Below, piece after piece: positions 1 through 5,490 of a DNA stretch of 9,104 bases. A model generated the notes under the pieces. It did not search any database. It was not told where the DNA came from and saw only the letters and a list, made by a program, of their open reading frames with translations. Both the position numbers and the translations under genes were made by a program. How positions within the stretch are numbered: position 1 is the first letter of the stretch; each line of letters begins with the position of its first letter. This DNA is from Armatimonadota bacterium (lineage in GTDB: Bacteria > Armatimonadota > JAAZEB01): positions 1-9,104 of the forward strand of contig DUUU01000583.1 in assembly GCA_012841485.1 (NCBI GenBank), given 5' to 3'.

Positions 1-16
1 ACGCCATTCTTCTGCC

Positions 17-35
17 GGTCTTAGTCGCCAAGACC
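17..35. repeat. Short perfect inverted repeat
   Basis: GGTCTT and AAGACC form a perfect 6-bp stem around a 7-base loop. It lies just past the stop codon of the small minus-strand ORF at 35-106, so it could end that transcript. No T-run follows it on the minus strand, so a terminator role is only a guess. Confidence 0.3.
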
Positions 36-106
36 TAGGGGGCTTCCCTGCTGTTGGCCGGCGTCGAGCGTGCCTCAGCGTCGGCGAACAGGGATGTGGC
101 CCTCAT
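35..106 (-). CDS. Possible 23-residue small ORF downstream of the NagB-like gene
   Basis: This is a 24-codon frame, ATG to TAG, reading MRATSLFADAEARSTPANSREAP. Its main support is a clean ribosome binding site: AGGAG ends six bases before the ATG and lies in the 18-base gap after the stop codon of the NagB-like gene. It would therefore be the last member of that minus-strand transcript. The peptide has no membrane segment, no signal peptide and no motif I recognise. It could be a real small protein, a translated but non-functional leader for a gene beyond the left edge, or the start of a longer gene broken by a frameshift or assembly error. Codon use alone cannot decide over so short a length. 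Confidence 0.25.
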   Translation of the reverse strand: MRATSLFADAEARSTPANSREAP

Positions 107-124
107 GCGATGCTCCTGTAAGTA

Positions 125-1096
125 TCAGTTGCACTCGGCGACGAGCGGGCCGGCCAGTTCCTCAAGGAAGAAGAGGCGGCCGGGGAGCGTGGGCATGAAG
201 CTGCTCGGAACCCAGCGGTTCGGGCCGTAGCGCAGCGTCGTCCAGAGGCTCATGCCCTGCCACTGCATGCCGCGGCCCAGCACGCCGTCGCAGCCGCCAA
301 TGATCCAGTCGGCCTGCAGGAAGAGGCCGGGGCCGATGGTGTTGGCGCGCGCGGGCACCAGCGTGGTCCGGCTCTTAAAGCTGGTGATGGCGTTCTGCTC
401 GATGGTGAGCGGGTGGAGCTTGGCAGCCAGCCGATGCGTCTGCTGCTTCCACTCCTCGTCGGTAGCAAACTCGGCGGCAAAGTGGGGCTCCCAGAAAGCG
501 ATATGGAACACGCGCCCAATGCCGAAGATCACGTTCAGCTCCGCGCCTTCCTTCTTCAGCGCAGCGATGCGCTCGGCGTAGGTAGGAAGCACTTCCTTGG
601 TTGCGAAGTGGCGCTGGCTGGCGGGAACGGTCAAGTCGCCAAGAGGGCCGTAGAAGGCATCTTCCATGGCGAAGCGGAAAGCGCCCGGGTTGTCCGAGGG
701 CAGCGTGTTGCCTTCCTCGTCGCACCACTCATCCATGTTGAAGCCATAGACGTGGTCCGCCTTCACGCCCCACTCCTTGAGGAAGTAGACCGCCCAGCGG
801 TACATTCCCATCGGCCCGACGGGCAGAATGAGGGCGAGCTTGCGGCCGGCCTCCCGCGCCTTGCGAATCTGCATGGCGATCTCGTGGCCCATATAGGTGT
901 CGAACTCCGCGAGCGTGGCGCAGGGGATCGGCGTAAAGCGGGGATTCCACCAGGGCTGCCGCTCGGTGATCGTCTCCGGGGGATTGCTGCAGCACGCGTC
1001 AATCTTGGCCAGGTCCCAGCCTGCGGGATAGAAGTTCTCCAGCAGGGAGCCTTTCAAGGTTCCCATCAGATCGATCGAGCCTGTCGGTTTACTCAT
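125..1096 (-). CDS. Glucosamine-6-phosphate deaminase/isomerase-like protein (NagB family, divergent active site)
   Basis: This is a 323-residue soluble protein of the NagB/6-phosphogluconolactonase fold. Three regions match NagB: the phosphate-loop-like LPVGPMGMY at 91-99, FNMDEW at 119-124, and [14 protein letters not shown] at 191-204. The TIGPG stretch at 253-257 and a glycine-rich segment at 266-276 match the C-terminal half. NagB enzymes normally convert glucosamine-6-phosphate to fructose-6-phosphate and ammonia. Asp122, His198 and Glu203 are kept. The aspartate of the usual NDGHIAFNEP signature is Val196, and I see no lysine where the GSQK phosphate ligand should be. Substrate and even catalysis are therefore uncertain. 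It is longer than E. coli NagB (266 residues), with an extra N-terminal segment of about 60 residues. The start at 1096 is chosen over an upstream ATG at 1159 because GGAGG lies seven bases before it. It follows glnD after 180 bases. The fold assignment is firm; the reaction is not. Confidence 0.85.
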   Translation of the reverse strand: MSKPTGSIDLMGTLKGSLLENFYPAGWDLAKIDACCSNPPETITERQPWWNPRFTPIPCATLAEFDTYMGHEIAMQIRKAREAGRKLALILPVGPMGMYRWAVYFLKEWGVKADHVYGFNMDEWCDEEGNTLPSDNPGAFRFAMEDAFYGPLGDLTVPASQRHFATKEVLPTYAERIAALKKEGAELNVIFGIGRVFHIAFWEPHFAAEFATDEEWKQQTHRLAAKLHPLTIEQNAITSFKSRTTLVPARANTIGPGLFLQADWIIGGCDGVLGRGMQWQGMSLWTTLRYGPNRWVPSSFMPTLPGRLFFLEELAGPLVAECN

Positions 1097-1103
1097 CGGC
1101 GTA

Positions 1104-1108
1104 CCTCC
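1104..1108 (-). promoter_or_regulatory. Ribosome binding site fixing the start of the NagB-like gene
   Basis: GGAGG on the minus strand lies seven bases before the ATG at 1096. The alternative in-frame ATG at 1159 has no such site, and its extra 21 residues do not look like the family. Confidence 0.7.
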
Positions 1109-1144
1109 AAACGGTGTGATTTCCAATGGGTGATCGCATCGACT

Positions 1145-1150
1145 ATCATA
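1145..1150 (-). promoter_or_regulatory. Possible -10 element upstream of the NagB-like gene
   Basis: TATGAT on the minus strand matches the sigma-70 -10 consensus at five of six bases and lies about 49 bases before the start codon. No recognisable -35 sits 15-19 bases further upstream. It is a weak candidate for separate transcription of this gene after the hairpins that follow glnD. Confidence 0.25.
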
Positions 1151-1236
1151 CCCTTCCATACCAGAAGCGAGAGTCCTGCTAGGGAGAGGAGGGCGAGCGG
1201 GTGCTCACCTTGCGGCCCATTGGGAGGCGAGGAAGC

Positions 1237-1272
1237 GGCGCGCGGTGGCGCGCCCTCACCGGGGAGGGCGCG
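1237..1272 (-). terminator. Two overlapping GC-rich hairpins just after glnD
   Basis: Read on the minus strand, the region four bases past the glnD stop codon gives CGCGCCCTC, a 6-base loop and GAGGGCGCG: a perfect 9-bp stem at 1249-1272. The second arm of that stem, lower half, is also the first arm of another perfect stem, GGCGCGC-CACC-GCGCGCC at 1237-1254. The two cannot form together. A pyrimidine-rich stretch (GCTTCCTCGCCTCCC) follows, but there is no real T-run. The likely roles are transcript end or 3' stabiliser for glnD. An attenuator for the NagB-like gene is possible. Confidence 0.45.
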
Positions 1273-1276
1273 TGGC

Positions 1277-3856
1277 CTACTCCAGCAGGCGGGCGCGGAT
1301 CACCGCGGCGTCGTCGGTGAGCTTTTCGCCCTGGTGGTTGGTGACGTAGAAGGCATCGCGGGCATCGCCCCCGATGGTGTTGATGCGCGCCGAATGAATA
1401 TCCCAGCCCAGCGTGGAGAGGCGGTGCGTCAGCCGGTAGAGGAGCCCGGAGCAGTCCGGGGTGCGCACCTCGATCACGGTGCGCGCCTCGGAGACATCGT
1501 TGTGGACGCGCACATCCGCCGCGGAAGGATCCGGCTGAGGGAGCTTGCCACGACGCTGGAGAAGGCTCTCCACGGTGATCCGACCCGCCAGCACGCCCTT
1601 GAGATCGCGCTCGATCTCGACGCGCTCGAAGGAGCGAAGGCGCCGGCCATCCCGATCCACCCAGAGCGTGTCGATTGCAACCGCCGGCTGACCCTCGCGG
1701 GTGAAGACCTGCGCGGCGTGGACGTTCACGCCATGCGCGTAGAGCGCCGCCGCGATCTTGCTCAACAGGCCCGGCTGCGGATCGTCCTCGGCGCACACGG
1801 TGAGCGTCGTGAAATCGCGCCCGGGCGAGTCGAGAAACTCCACGACGGGCCCCTCCGCCTTCACGCGCTGGGCGAGCCGGATGTGCTGCGCGATGATCTC
1901 CGCCGGCGTATTCAGCAGGTAGGAAGGCGGCATGGCGTTGCAGTGCTCCTGGACCGCCTCGGGAGGAAGATTCTGGAGCGTCAACTCGCGCTGCATACGC
2001 CGCCGCCGACGCTGCACCCGGACCATCAGGTCCTCCTCCGGCTCGGGCGCGGTGATGGCGTGGTGCGCGCGATAGTAGAGGTCCTCCAGGAAGCGCTCTT
2101 GCACGGGGGTCCAAACACCGCCGCCGGTGGCGCGCAGATCCGCGTAGGTGAGCAAGAAGAGGCTGTTGAGCTGCTCGGCGGTCGCGACCGTCGCCGTGAA
2201 ATCGCGAATCGCCTGTGTCTCGGTGAGGTCGCGCAGGCGCGCCGTGTCGGACATCAAGAGGTGGTGGCGAACCAGGAAGGCGACCATTTCGGCGGCCTCA
2301 GTGTCGAGGCCCAGGCGCTGTGCGACCGTGTGGGCCTCGGTGGCACCCACCTCGGCATGACGCGCGCCCACGGCACGTTTGCCAATGTCGTGCAGGAGCG
2401 CCGCCAGGAAGAGAAGGTCGAGGCGCTGCACTTCGGAAAACGCCTGCGCGTAGGCGCGCTCGGGCGCGGCACTGGCGCGCGCCTGCTCCAGGAAACCGAC
2501 GACGCGAAGCGAGTGCTCGCCGATGGTGTACTCGTGGACGAGCGCCTGGGGAACGAGGCGGAGCGCCTCACCGAACTCCGGCACCAGGCGCTGCAGCACA
2601 CCCCAGCGTGTCATCTGGCGCAGAACCGCCTCTACCCCGGTGGCATCTCGAAGCATCTCCAGGAAGAGCCGTCCGGCAGCGTCCCCCGGCGGCTCTGGAG
2701 GTAGGTCGCCGGCCGCCGCCTGGATTCGCTCGCCCAGTTCGGCGCGCAGCGGCAGCCCATGCACCTGACTCTGGCGGAAGAGCGCCACGATGCTTGCCAG
2801 GTCCGGCCAGGTCGCGCCCGGATCGGCCGTATCGATCTCGCCGTCTTCGACCACCAGACCATCGACCAGCGGAAGCGTTCGCCGGCGCAAGCGCTCGCCG
2901 ACGCGCACCGCCCCGGCGTGGATCCACTCCGCGTGCGCGAAGTAGTCGGTCATCAGCGCGCGCCCGTGGGCATAGCCGAGGGCCGCAGCCACGGACTCCT
3001 GACGCTCGCGGCTGAGGCGGTCGAAGCGGCGCTCGCGTGCGTAGTGCAGGGCATGACGCACGCGCAGGAGAAACTCGTGCGCCTCGGCCGCGCGCCCGCG
3101 CGCCCCGGGATCGATATCGCCGCTGGCCACCAGGTAGGCCCACGGATCATCCAGGGGCTGGTTCGACTGGGCTCGCGCCGCCCACCCCATGAAGTGGAGG
3201 TCGCGCAGGCCTCCCGCGCACTCCTTGAGATCCGGCTCGGTGCAGTGAACGGAGCCGCCGTGCTTGCGCCGCAGGCGCTCGCGCTCGGCAAGCCGGTCGT
3301 AGAGGAAGGCAGCCGGGCGCATGGTGCGCAACAACTCGGCATGGAAGCGGCGCGCCAGGGCCTCGCTCCCGGCGATCAGACGGCCATCCAGCAGCGCCGT
3401 TCGCGTCTGTGGGTCCAACTCGGGGCAATCATCCAACACGCGAAAGGCATAACCCACCTTGAGATCCGAGTGGACCGTGAAGACGTCCATGATCAAGAAG
3501 AACATGCGCCGGACGACGGCAGCGAGGTAGGGGTCGTCCTCCCCGGCGGCAATGAAGGCGACGTCAATATCGGACCGGGGGCAGAGCTCGCGCCGGCCAT
3601 ATCCCCCAGTGGCCAGGATGGCGATCTCGATCCCGGTTGGCGGCACGTCGGCCTCGGCTTCGCGGCTGGCCAGTAGGAACAGCCGGCGGATCACGGCATC
3701 GAAAAGCTCGGTGAGCGCCAAACTGTGCGCCCGGCCCGAGGGAGACGCGCGAAAGGCGTCGCGCAAGCGCGCCTGCCCGGCGGCGATGTGCTCCGCCAGC
3801 GCGCGCGAATCCGTACACTCATCAAGGGCGGGGGGGGCCTGGTTCTCTTCTGCCAT
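1277..3856 (-). CDS. glnD: Bifunctional [protein-PII] uridylyltransferase / uridylyl-removing enzyme
   Basis: GlnD senses glutamine and adds UMP to, or removes it from, the PII proteins (GlnB/GlnK), tuning glutamine synthetase and ammonium uptake in the cytoplasm. The 859-residue protein is of ordinary family length and has the full domain order. The nucleotidyltransferase domain shows GGYGRRELCPRSDID at 84-98, with the metal-binding Asp96 and Asp98. The UTase-associated helical region carries EPDLKE and GGLRD at 207-219. The HD uridylyl-removing domain shows HDIGK at 489-493, HH at 531-532 and YADLRATG at 571-578. Two ACT domains follow, at about 681-760 and 793-859, where glutamine is bound in known relatives. 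GAGG lies four bases before the ATG. No glnB, glnK, amtB or glnA is visible nearby. A separate promoter lies at 3914-3943. The domain set appears intact, with no missing catalytic motif. Confidence 0.95.
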   Translation of the reverse strand: MAEENQAPPALDECTDSRALAEHIAAGQARLRDAFRASPSGRAHSLALTELFDAVIRRLFLLASREAEADVPPTGIEIAILATGGYGRRELCPRSDIDVAFIAAGEDDPYLAAVVRRMFFLIMDVFTVHSDLKVGYAFRVLDDCPELDPQTRTALLDGRLIAGSEALARRFHAELLRTMRPAAFLYDRLAERERLRRKHGGSVHCTEPDLKECAGGLRDLHFMGWAARAQSNQPLDDPWAYLVASGDIDPGARGRAAEAHEFLLRVRHALHYARERRFDRLSRERQESVAAALGYAHGRALMTDYFAHAEWIHAGAVRVGERLRRRTLPLVDGLVVEDGEIDTADPGATWPDLASIVALFRQSQVHGLPLRAELGERIQAAAGDLPPEPPGDAAGRLFLEMLRDATGVEAVLRQMTRWGVLQRLVPEFGEALRLVPQALVHEYTIGEHSLRVVGFLEQARASAAPERAYAQAFSEVQRLDLLFLAALLHDIGKRAVGARHAEVGATEAHTVAQRLGLDTEAAEMVAFLVRHHLLMSDTARLRDLTETQAIRDFTATVATAEQLNSLFLLTYADLRATGGGVWTPVQERFLEDLYYRAHHAITAPEPEEDLMVRVQRRRRRMQRELTLQNLPPEAVQEHCNAMPPSYLLNTPAEIIAQHIRLAQRVKAEGPVVEFLDSPGRDFTTLTVCAEDDPQPGLLSKIAAALYAHGVNVHAAQVFTREGQPAVAIDTLWVDRDGRRLRSFERVEIERDLKGVLAGRITVESLLQRRGKLPQPDPSAADVRVHNDVSEARTVIEVRTPDCSGLLYRLTHRLSTLGWDIHSARINTIGGDARDAFYVTNHQGEKLTDDAAVIRARLLE

Positions 3857-3913
3857 CTTTCCTCGCGAACCGGGAGACGTCCGATGCCGGACCGCGATGC
3901 CGCGGCCTGCCTA

Positions 3914-3943
3914 AACGTATCACACCCCCGGTGCGAGTGTCAA
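3914..3943 (-). promoter_or_regulatory. Sigma-70-type promoter for glnD
   Basis: On the minus strand there is a perfect TTGACA -35 (3938-3943), an 18-base spacer and TACGTT as -10 (3914-3919). TGA directly before the -10 gives an extended -10 (TGn). Transcription would begin near 3907, leaving a leader of about 50 bases before glnD. The TGA stop codon of the upstream STAS gene lies inside the -35 box. The -10 is only a fair match, so the extended -10 and the perfect -35 carry the call. Confidence 0.55.
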
Positions 3944-4302
3944 GGCATCGGATCCCTCTGCCGGATGGGCATCACCCGGTCCAGGTTGAGGAGGCGCATC
4001 ACGCGCATGGCGCGTTCGGATGCCGCCACGACAGCCAGCTTCCCACCCCGTTCGTTACAGAGCTTCATCGCCTTCATCAACACATTGATCCCGGTGCTGT
4101 CGAGATAGGTCACTCTTCCCAGGTCCACCGCGAGGGAGTCTCGCCCCTGGATCAGGAGCGAGATGAGCGCCTTCTCGAACTGAGGCGCCGTGGCGAGATC
4201 CACCTCGCCTGCCAGAACCACCACTGGCGGAGTGCCATCAACTATCGTCACCGTCAGATCTGCTGGTCCTTCTCTCGCGACCACCTCGCCATTGCCCTGC
4301 AT
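3940..4302 (-). CDS. STAS-domain protein, anti-sigma factor antagonist type
   Basis: This 120-residue single-domain protein has the size and layout of SpoIIAA/RsbV-like anti-anti-sigma factors. These cytoplasmic switch proteins bind an anti-sigma kinase and are turned off when that kinase phosphorylates one serine. Residues 27-37 (VVVLAGEVDLA) are the first strands. YLDSTGINVL at 66-75 is the signature loop, with Ser69 at the usual phosphorylation position. The segment after it, with RGGKLAVV, matches the later strand. The start at 4302 is preferred because GGAG ends six bases upstream and the protein then begins near the domain, as in relatives. An in-frame ATG at 4380 and a longer frame to 4476 add residues with no family likeness. 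No kinase or sigma factor gene is nearby. It precedes glnD by 83 bases in the same direction, but glnD has its own promoter. Confidence 0.85.
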   Translation of the reverse strand: MQGNGEVVAREGPADLTVTIVDGTPPVVVLAGEVDLATAPQFEKALISLLIQGRDSLAVDLGRVTYLDSTGINVLMKAMKLCNERGGKLAVVAASERAMRVMRLLNLDRVMPIRQRDPMP

Positions 4303-4308
4303 CACTAT

Positions 4309-4312
4309 CTCC
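4309..4312 (-). promoter_or_regulatory. Ribosome binding site fixing the STAS gene start
   Basis: GGAG on the minus strand lies six bases before the ATG at 4302. This supports the 120-residue form over longer in-frame starts at 4380 and upstream. Confidence 0.6.
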
Positions 4313-4429
4313 ACGAGCGCTGCCGCCACAGGGTGTCCCTTTCGGGAAGCGTGCTCCACCCTGGCAGACGCGCCCGACATAGCAAGCCCACCGCTCCGGC
4401 GGCTGCCCGTTCTCTGGCACGCCTTGATG

Positions 4430-4482
4430 CCAACCGGCAACACCCAATATTCCCAACCGGCCGCCTCCGCAAACACCGGTTG
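4430..4482. repeat. Cluster of CCAACCGG-type sites
   Basis: CCAACCGG occurs at 4430-4437 and again at 4453-4460, exactly 23 bases on. An inverted copy, CCGGTTG, begins at 4476, another 23 bases on. The last two form a 7-bp inverted repeat with a 15-base gap. The regular spacing of about two helical turns is what an operator for a dimeric regulator would look like. It lies upstream of the STAS gene. Confidence 0.3.
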
Positions 4483-4511
4483 AGGGCCTACGGAAGGGCC
4501 GCGTCCGGGCC

Positions 4512-4525
4512 CGTCGCGCGCGACG
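4512..4525. repeat. 14-base perfect palindrome
   Basis: CGTCGCGCGCGACG reads the same on both strands and lies in the divergent gap, about 95 bases before the DoxX-like start. It could be an operator. In GC-rich DNA one such palindrome in 9 kb is not improbable. Confidence 0.3.
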
Positions 4526-4618
4526 CAAAAGCAAGAGCATTCGAGTTTGACTCACGGGAGGAGGGGGTAGGCTGGAGGGGTACATCACCCCACTAACCCA
4601 ACGAGAGGGGGGAATCTC

Positions 4619-5104
4619 ATGGAGAGGGAATCGAGCCCGTCGCGATGGGCGGTGAATCCGCGCCGCGCGCTGGCGCTGCTGCGCATCACGTTGGGGCTGC
4701 TCCTCCTCAGCGTATTTCTTGAGAATCACCAGAAAGGGCTCTACGCGCCGGAGGCCTATGCTGGGTTCATCCAGGGCCTGATCACGCGCGGGGCGGCGCC
4801 TGGTTTCTGGCAAGGAGCCCTGCAGGCGATGGCAGATCACGCCGCCATAGTTGCTCCCCTGAAGGCGATCCTCGAGGTGAGCCTCGGTGCCCTCCTTTTC
4901 CTCGGCCTCCTCACCCGCCTGGCTGCCGGAACGACGTTCCTCCTCTTCAGCGCGCGGTGGCTCTCGGAGTGGGGCACCGCGTCGGTCGGGGAACTGGCTT
5001 TCCCCATGATCGTCGCGTTGCTGATCTCACTCAGCAACGCAGGCCACTGGACAGGACTTGACGGCGTCTTTGCGCGCCGCCGGCCGACCCTCACCTTCGG
5101 CTAG
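4619..5104 (+). CDS. DoxX/DoxD-like integral membrane protein
   Basis: This 161-residue protein has about four hydrophobic membrane segments, near 17-34, 77-98, 100-115 and 125-141. That is the layout of the DoxX family, small inner-membrane proteins linked in some species to quinone or thiol redox chemistry and often of unknown role. The C-terminal SNAGHWTGLDGVFARR at 139-154 resembles the end of DoxX proteins, where a glycine-rich turn leads to an Asp and a hydrophobic residue. The start is firm: GAGGGGGG ends six bases before the ATG. The longer periplasm-facing or cytoplasmic segment is between the first two helices, at about 35-76. It stands alone on the plus strand, with no partner subunit or redox enzyme beside it apart from the pdh operon 386 bases later. 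I assign the family only, not a reaction. Confidence 0.75.
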   Translation: MERESSPSRWAVNPRRALALLRITLGLLLLSVFLENHQKGLYAPEAYAGFIQGLITRGAAPGFWQGALQAMADHAAIVAPLKAILEVSLGALLFLGLLTRLAAGTTFLLFSARWLSEWGTASVGELAFPMIVALLISLSNAGHWTGLDGVFARRRPTLTFG

Positions 5105-5106
5105 AA

Positions 5107-5123
5107 CCTCCCCCTGGCGGAGG
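5107..5123 (+). terminator. Weak hairpin right after the DoxX-like gene
   Basis: CCTCC and GGAGG pair across a 7-base loop, starting three bases past the stop codon. There is no T-run, only CCCCTTCG. It is a weak terminator candidate at best. Confidence 0.2.
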
Positions 5124-5182
5124 CGCCCCTTCGTCCTCTCCCCATGCGGGGGCTGGAGCCTCCACGCCGGCCTTCCCGCACG

Positions 5183-5215
5183 CTCGGAGCCATCGGCGGA
5201 TGCCGGCGCTCCGAG
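5183..5215 (+). terminator. 8-bp inverted repeat between the DoxX-like gene and the pdh leader
   Basis: CTCGGAGC and GCTCCGAG pair perfectly over 8 bp across 17 bases, and CATC/GATG can form an inner stem. It is the strongest hairpin in the gap and lies about 80 bases past the DoxX-like stop. No T-run follows, so it may be a factor-dependent or unconventional terminator, or an element of a longer structured RNA. Confidence 0.35.
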
Positions 5216-5311
5216 GCAGCCCGCCACGCCCGTGTCCAGGATCCCCCCGCTGCCCGTGGAAGTACGTCCCGCTTGACGCGCCTAGGAATGGGTGGAAGAG
5301 TGGGAGTAACC

Positions 5312-5436
5312 CCCGTGTGTAACGGGAGGGGCCCCGCGCACTATAGGCGCGTGGAGTAGGCGCGGTTTAGGTACGCCCGCTTTGCGGGAAGAATAGGGAG
5401 ATGGACGCACCAGCGTCCGGGTGCGACACGCAACCC
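5312..5436 (+). promoter_or_regulatory. Structured leader of the pdh operon (five perfect hairpins)
   Basis: Five short perfect stems lie in 125 bases: CCCGT/ACGGG (5312-5326), CGCGC/GCGCG (5335-5351), CCCGC-TTT-GCGGG (5376-5388), GGACGC-ACCA-GCGTCC (5403-5418), and GGGT-GCG/CGC-A-ACCC with one bulged A (5419-5436). An alternative stem CGCACC/GGTGCG (5406-5425) excludes the last two. A wider, imperfect stem GCCG/CGGC (5444-5477) ends five bases before the ribosome binding site. This would fit a regulatory leader, but GC-rich DNA makes such stems common. Confidence 0.35.
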
Positions 5437-5481
5437 CTTCTTTGCCGGCGGACTAACCTGGTTGGCTTCCGTTCGGCGGGT

Positions 5482-5487
5482 GAGGAG
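5482..5487 (+). promoter_or_regulatory. Ribosome binding site fixing the pdhA start
   Basis: GAGGAG ends three bases before the ATG at 5491. An in-frame ATG at 5401 would add 30 residues unlike the family and would translate through the hairpins at 5403-5436. Confidence 0.7.
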
Positions 5488-5490
5488 AAC

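Larger units (their letters stand above)
4303..4618. other. Divergent intergenic region between the STAS and DoxX-like genes
   Basis: There is no convincing gene in these 316 bases. They hold the upstream regions of two divergent genes. Visible elements are a ribosome binding site for the STAS gene (GGAG at 4309-4312), three CCAACCGG-type sites (4430-4482), a 14-base palindrome (4512-4525), a TTGACT hexamer at 4547-4552 on the plus strand, and a small hairpin GGGGT-ACATC-ACCCC at 4577-4591. TTGACT could be the -35 for the DoxX-like gene, but the only -10-like sequence, TAGGCT at 4568-4573, is weak and only 15 bases away. A reading frame extends the STAS ORF to 4476 but looks non-coding. Confidence 0.5.
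5105..5490. other. Intergenic region and leader before the pdh operon, rich in hairpins
   Basis: I see no gene in these 386 bases. The first half has hairpins after the DoxX-like stop (5107-5123 and 5183-5215). The second half has a row of small perfect stems: 5312-5326, 5335-5351, 5376-5388, 5403-5418 and 5419-5436. A direct repeat TAGGCGCG lies at 5344-5351 and 5357-5364. A TTGACG hexamer at 5273-5278 could be a -35, but no good -10 follows at the right distance. TATAGG at 5342-5347 is -10-like but lacks a -35. I could not match the leader to a known riboswitch class. Confidence 0.5.

Noticed and set aside
413..2704. 763-codon open frame on the plus strand, opposite the NagB-like gene and glnD
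   Set aside because: It lies antisense to two recognisable genes, crosses the gap between them and has low-complexity Arg/Gly/Ala-rich composition. It is a typical GC-rich shadow frame.
2759..3676. 305-codon open frame on the plus strand opposite glnD
   Set aside because: Antisense shadow of glnD, whose domain motifs are intact on the minus strand.
4303..4476. N-terminal extension of the STAS protein by 58 residues
   Set aside because: The extra residues have no likeness to STAS proteins, and a good ribosome binding site precedes the ATG at 4302.
5273..5301. TTGACG as -35 of a pdh promoter
   Set aside because: No acceptable -10 lies 15-19 bases downstream.
5401..5490. N-terminal extension of PdhA by 30 residues from the ATG at 5401
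   Set aside because: There is no spaced ribosome binding site, the added residues are unlike E1 alpha, and the stretch carries strong hairpins.
5312..5490. Thiamine pyrophosphate riboswitch before the thiamine-dependent E1 genes
   Set aside because: I do not see the conserved CUGAGA-type core; an Rfam search would settle it.
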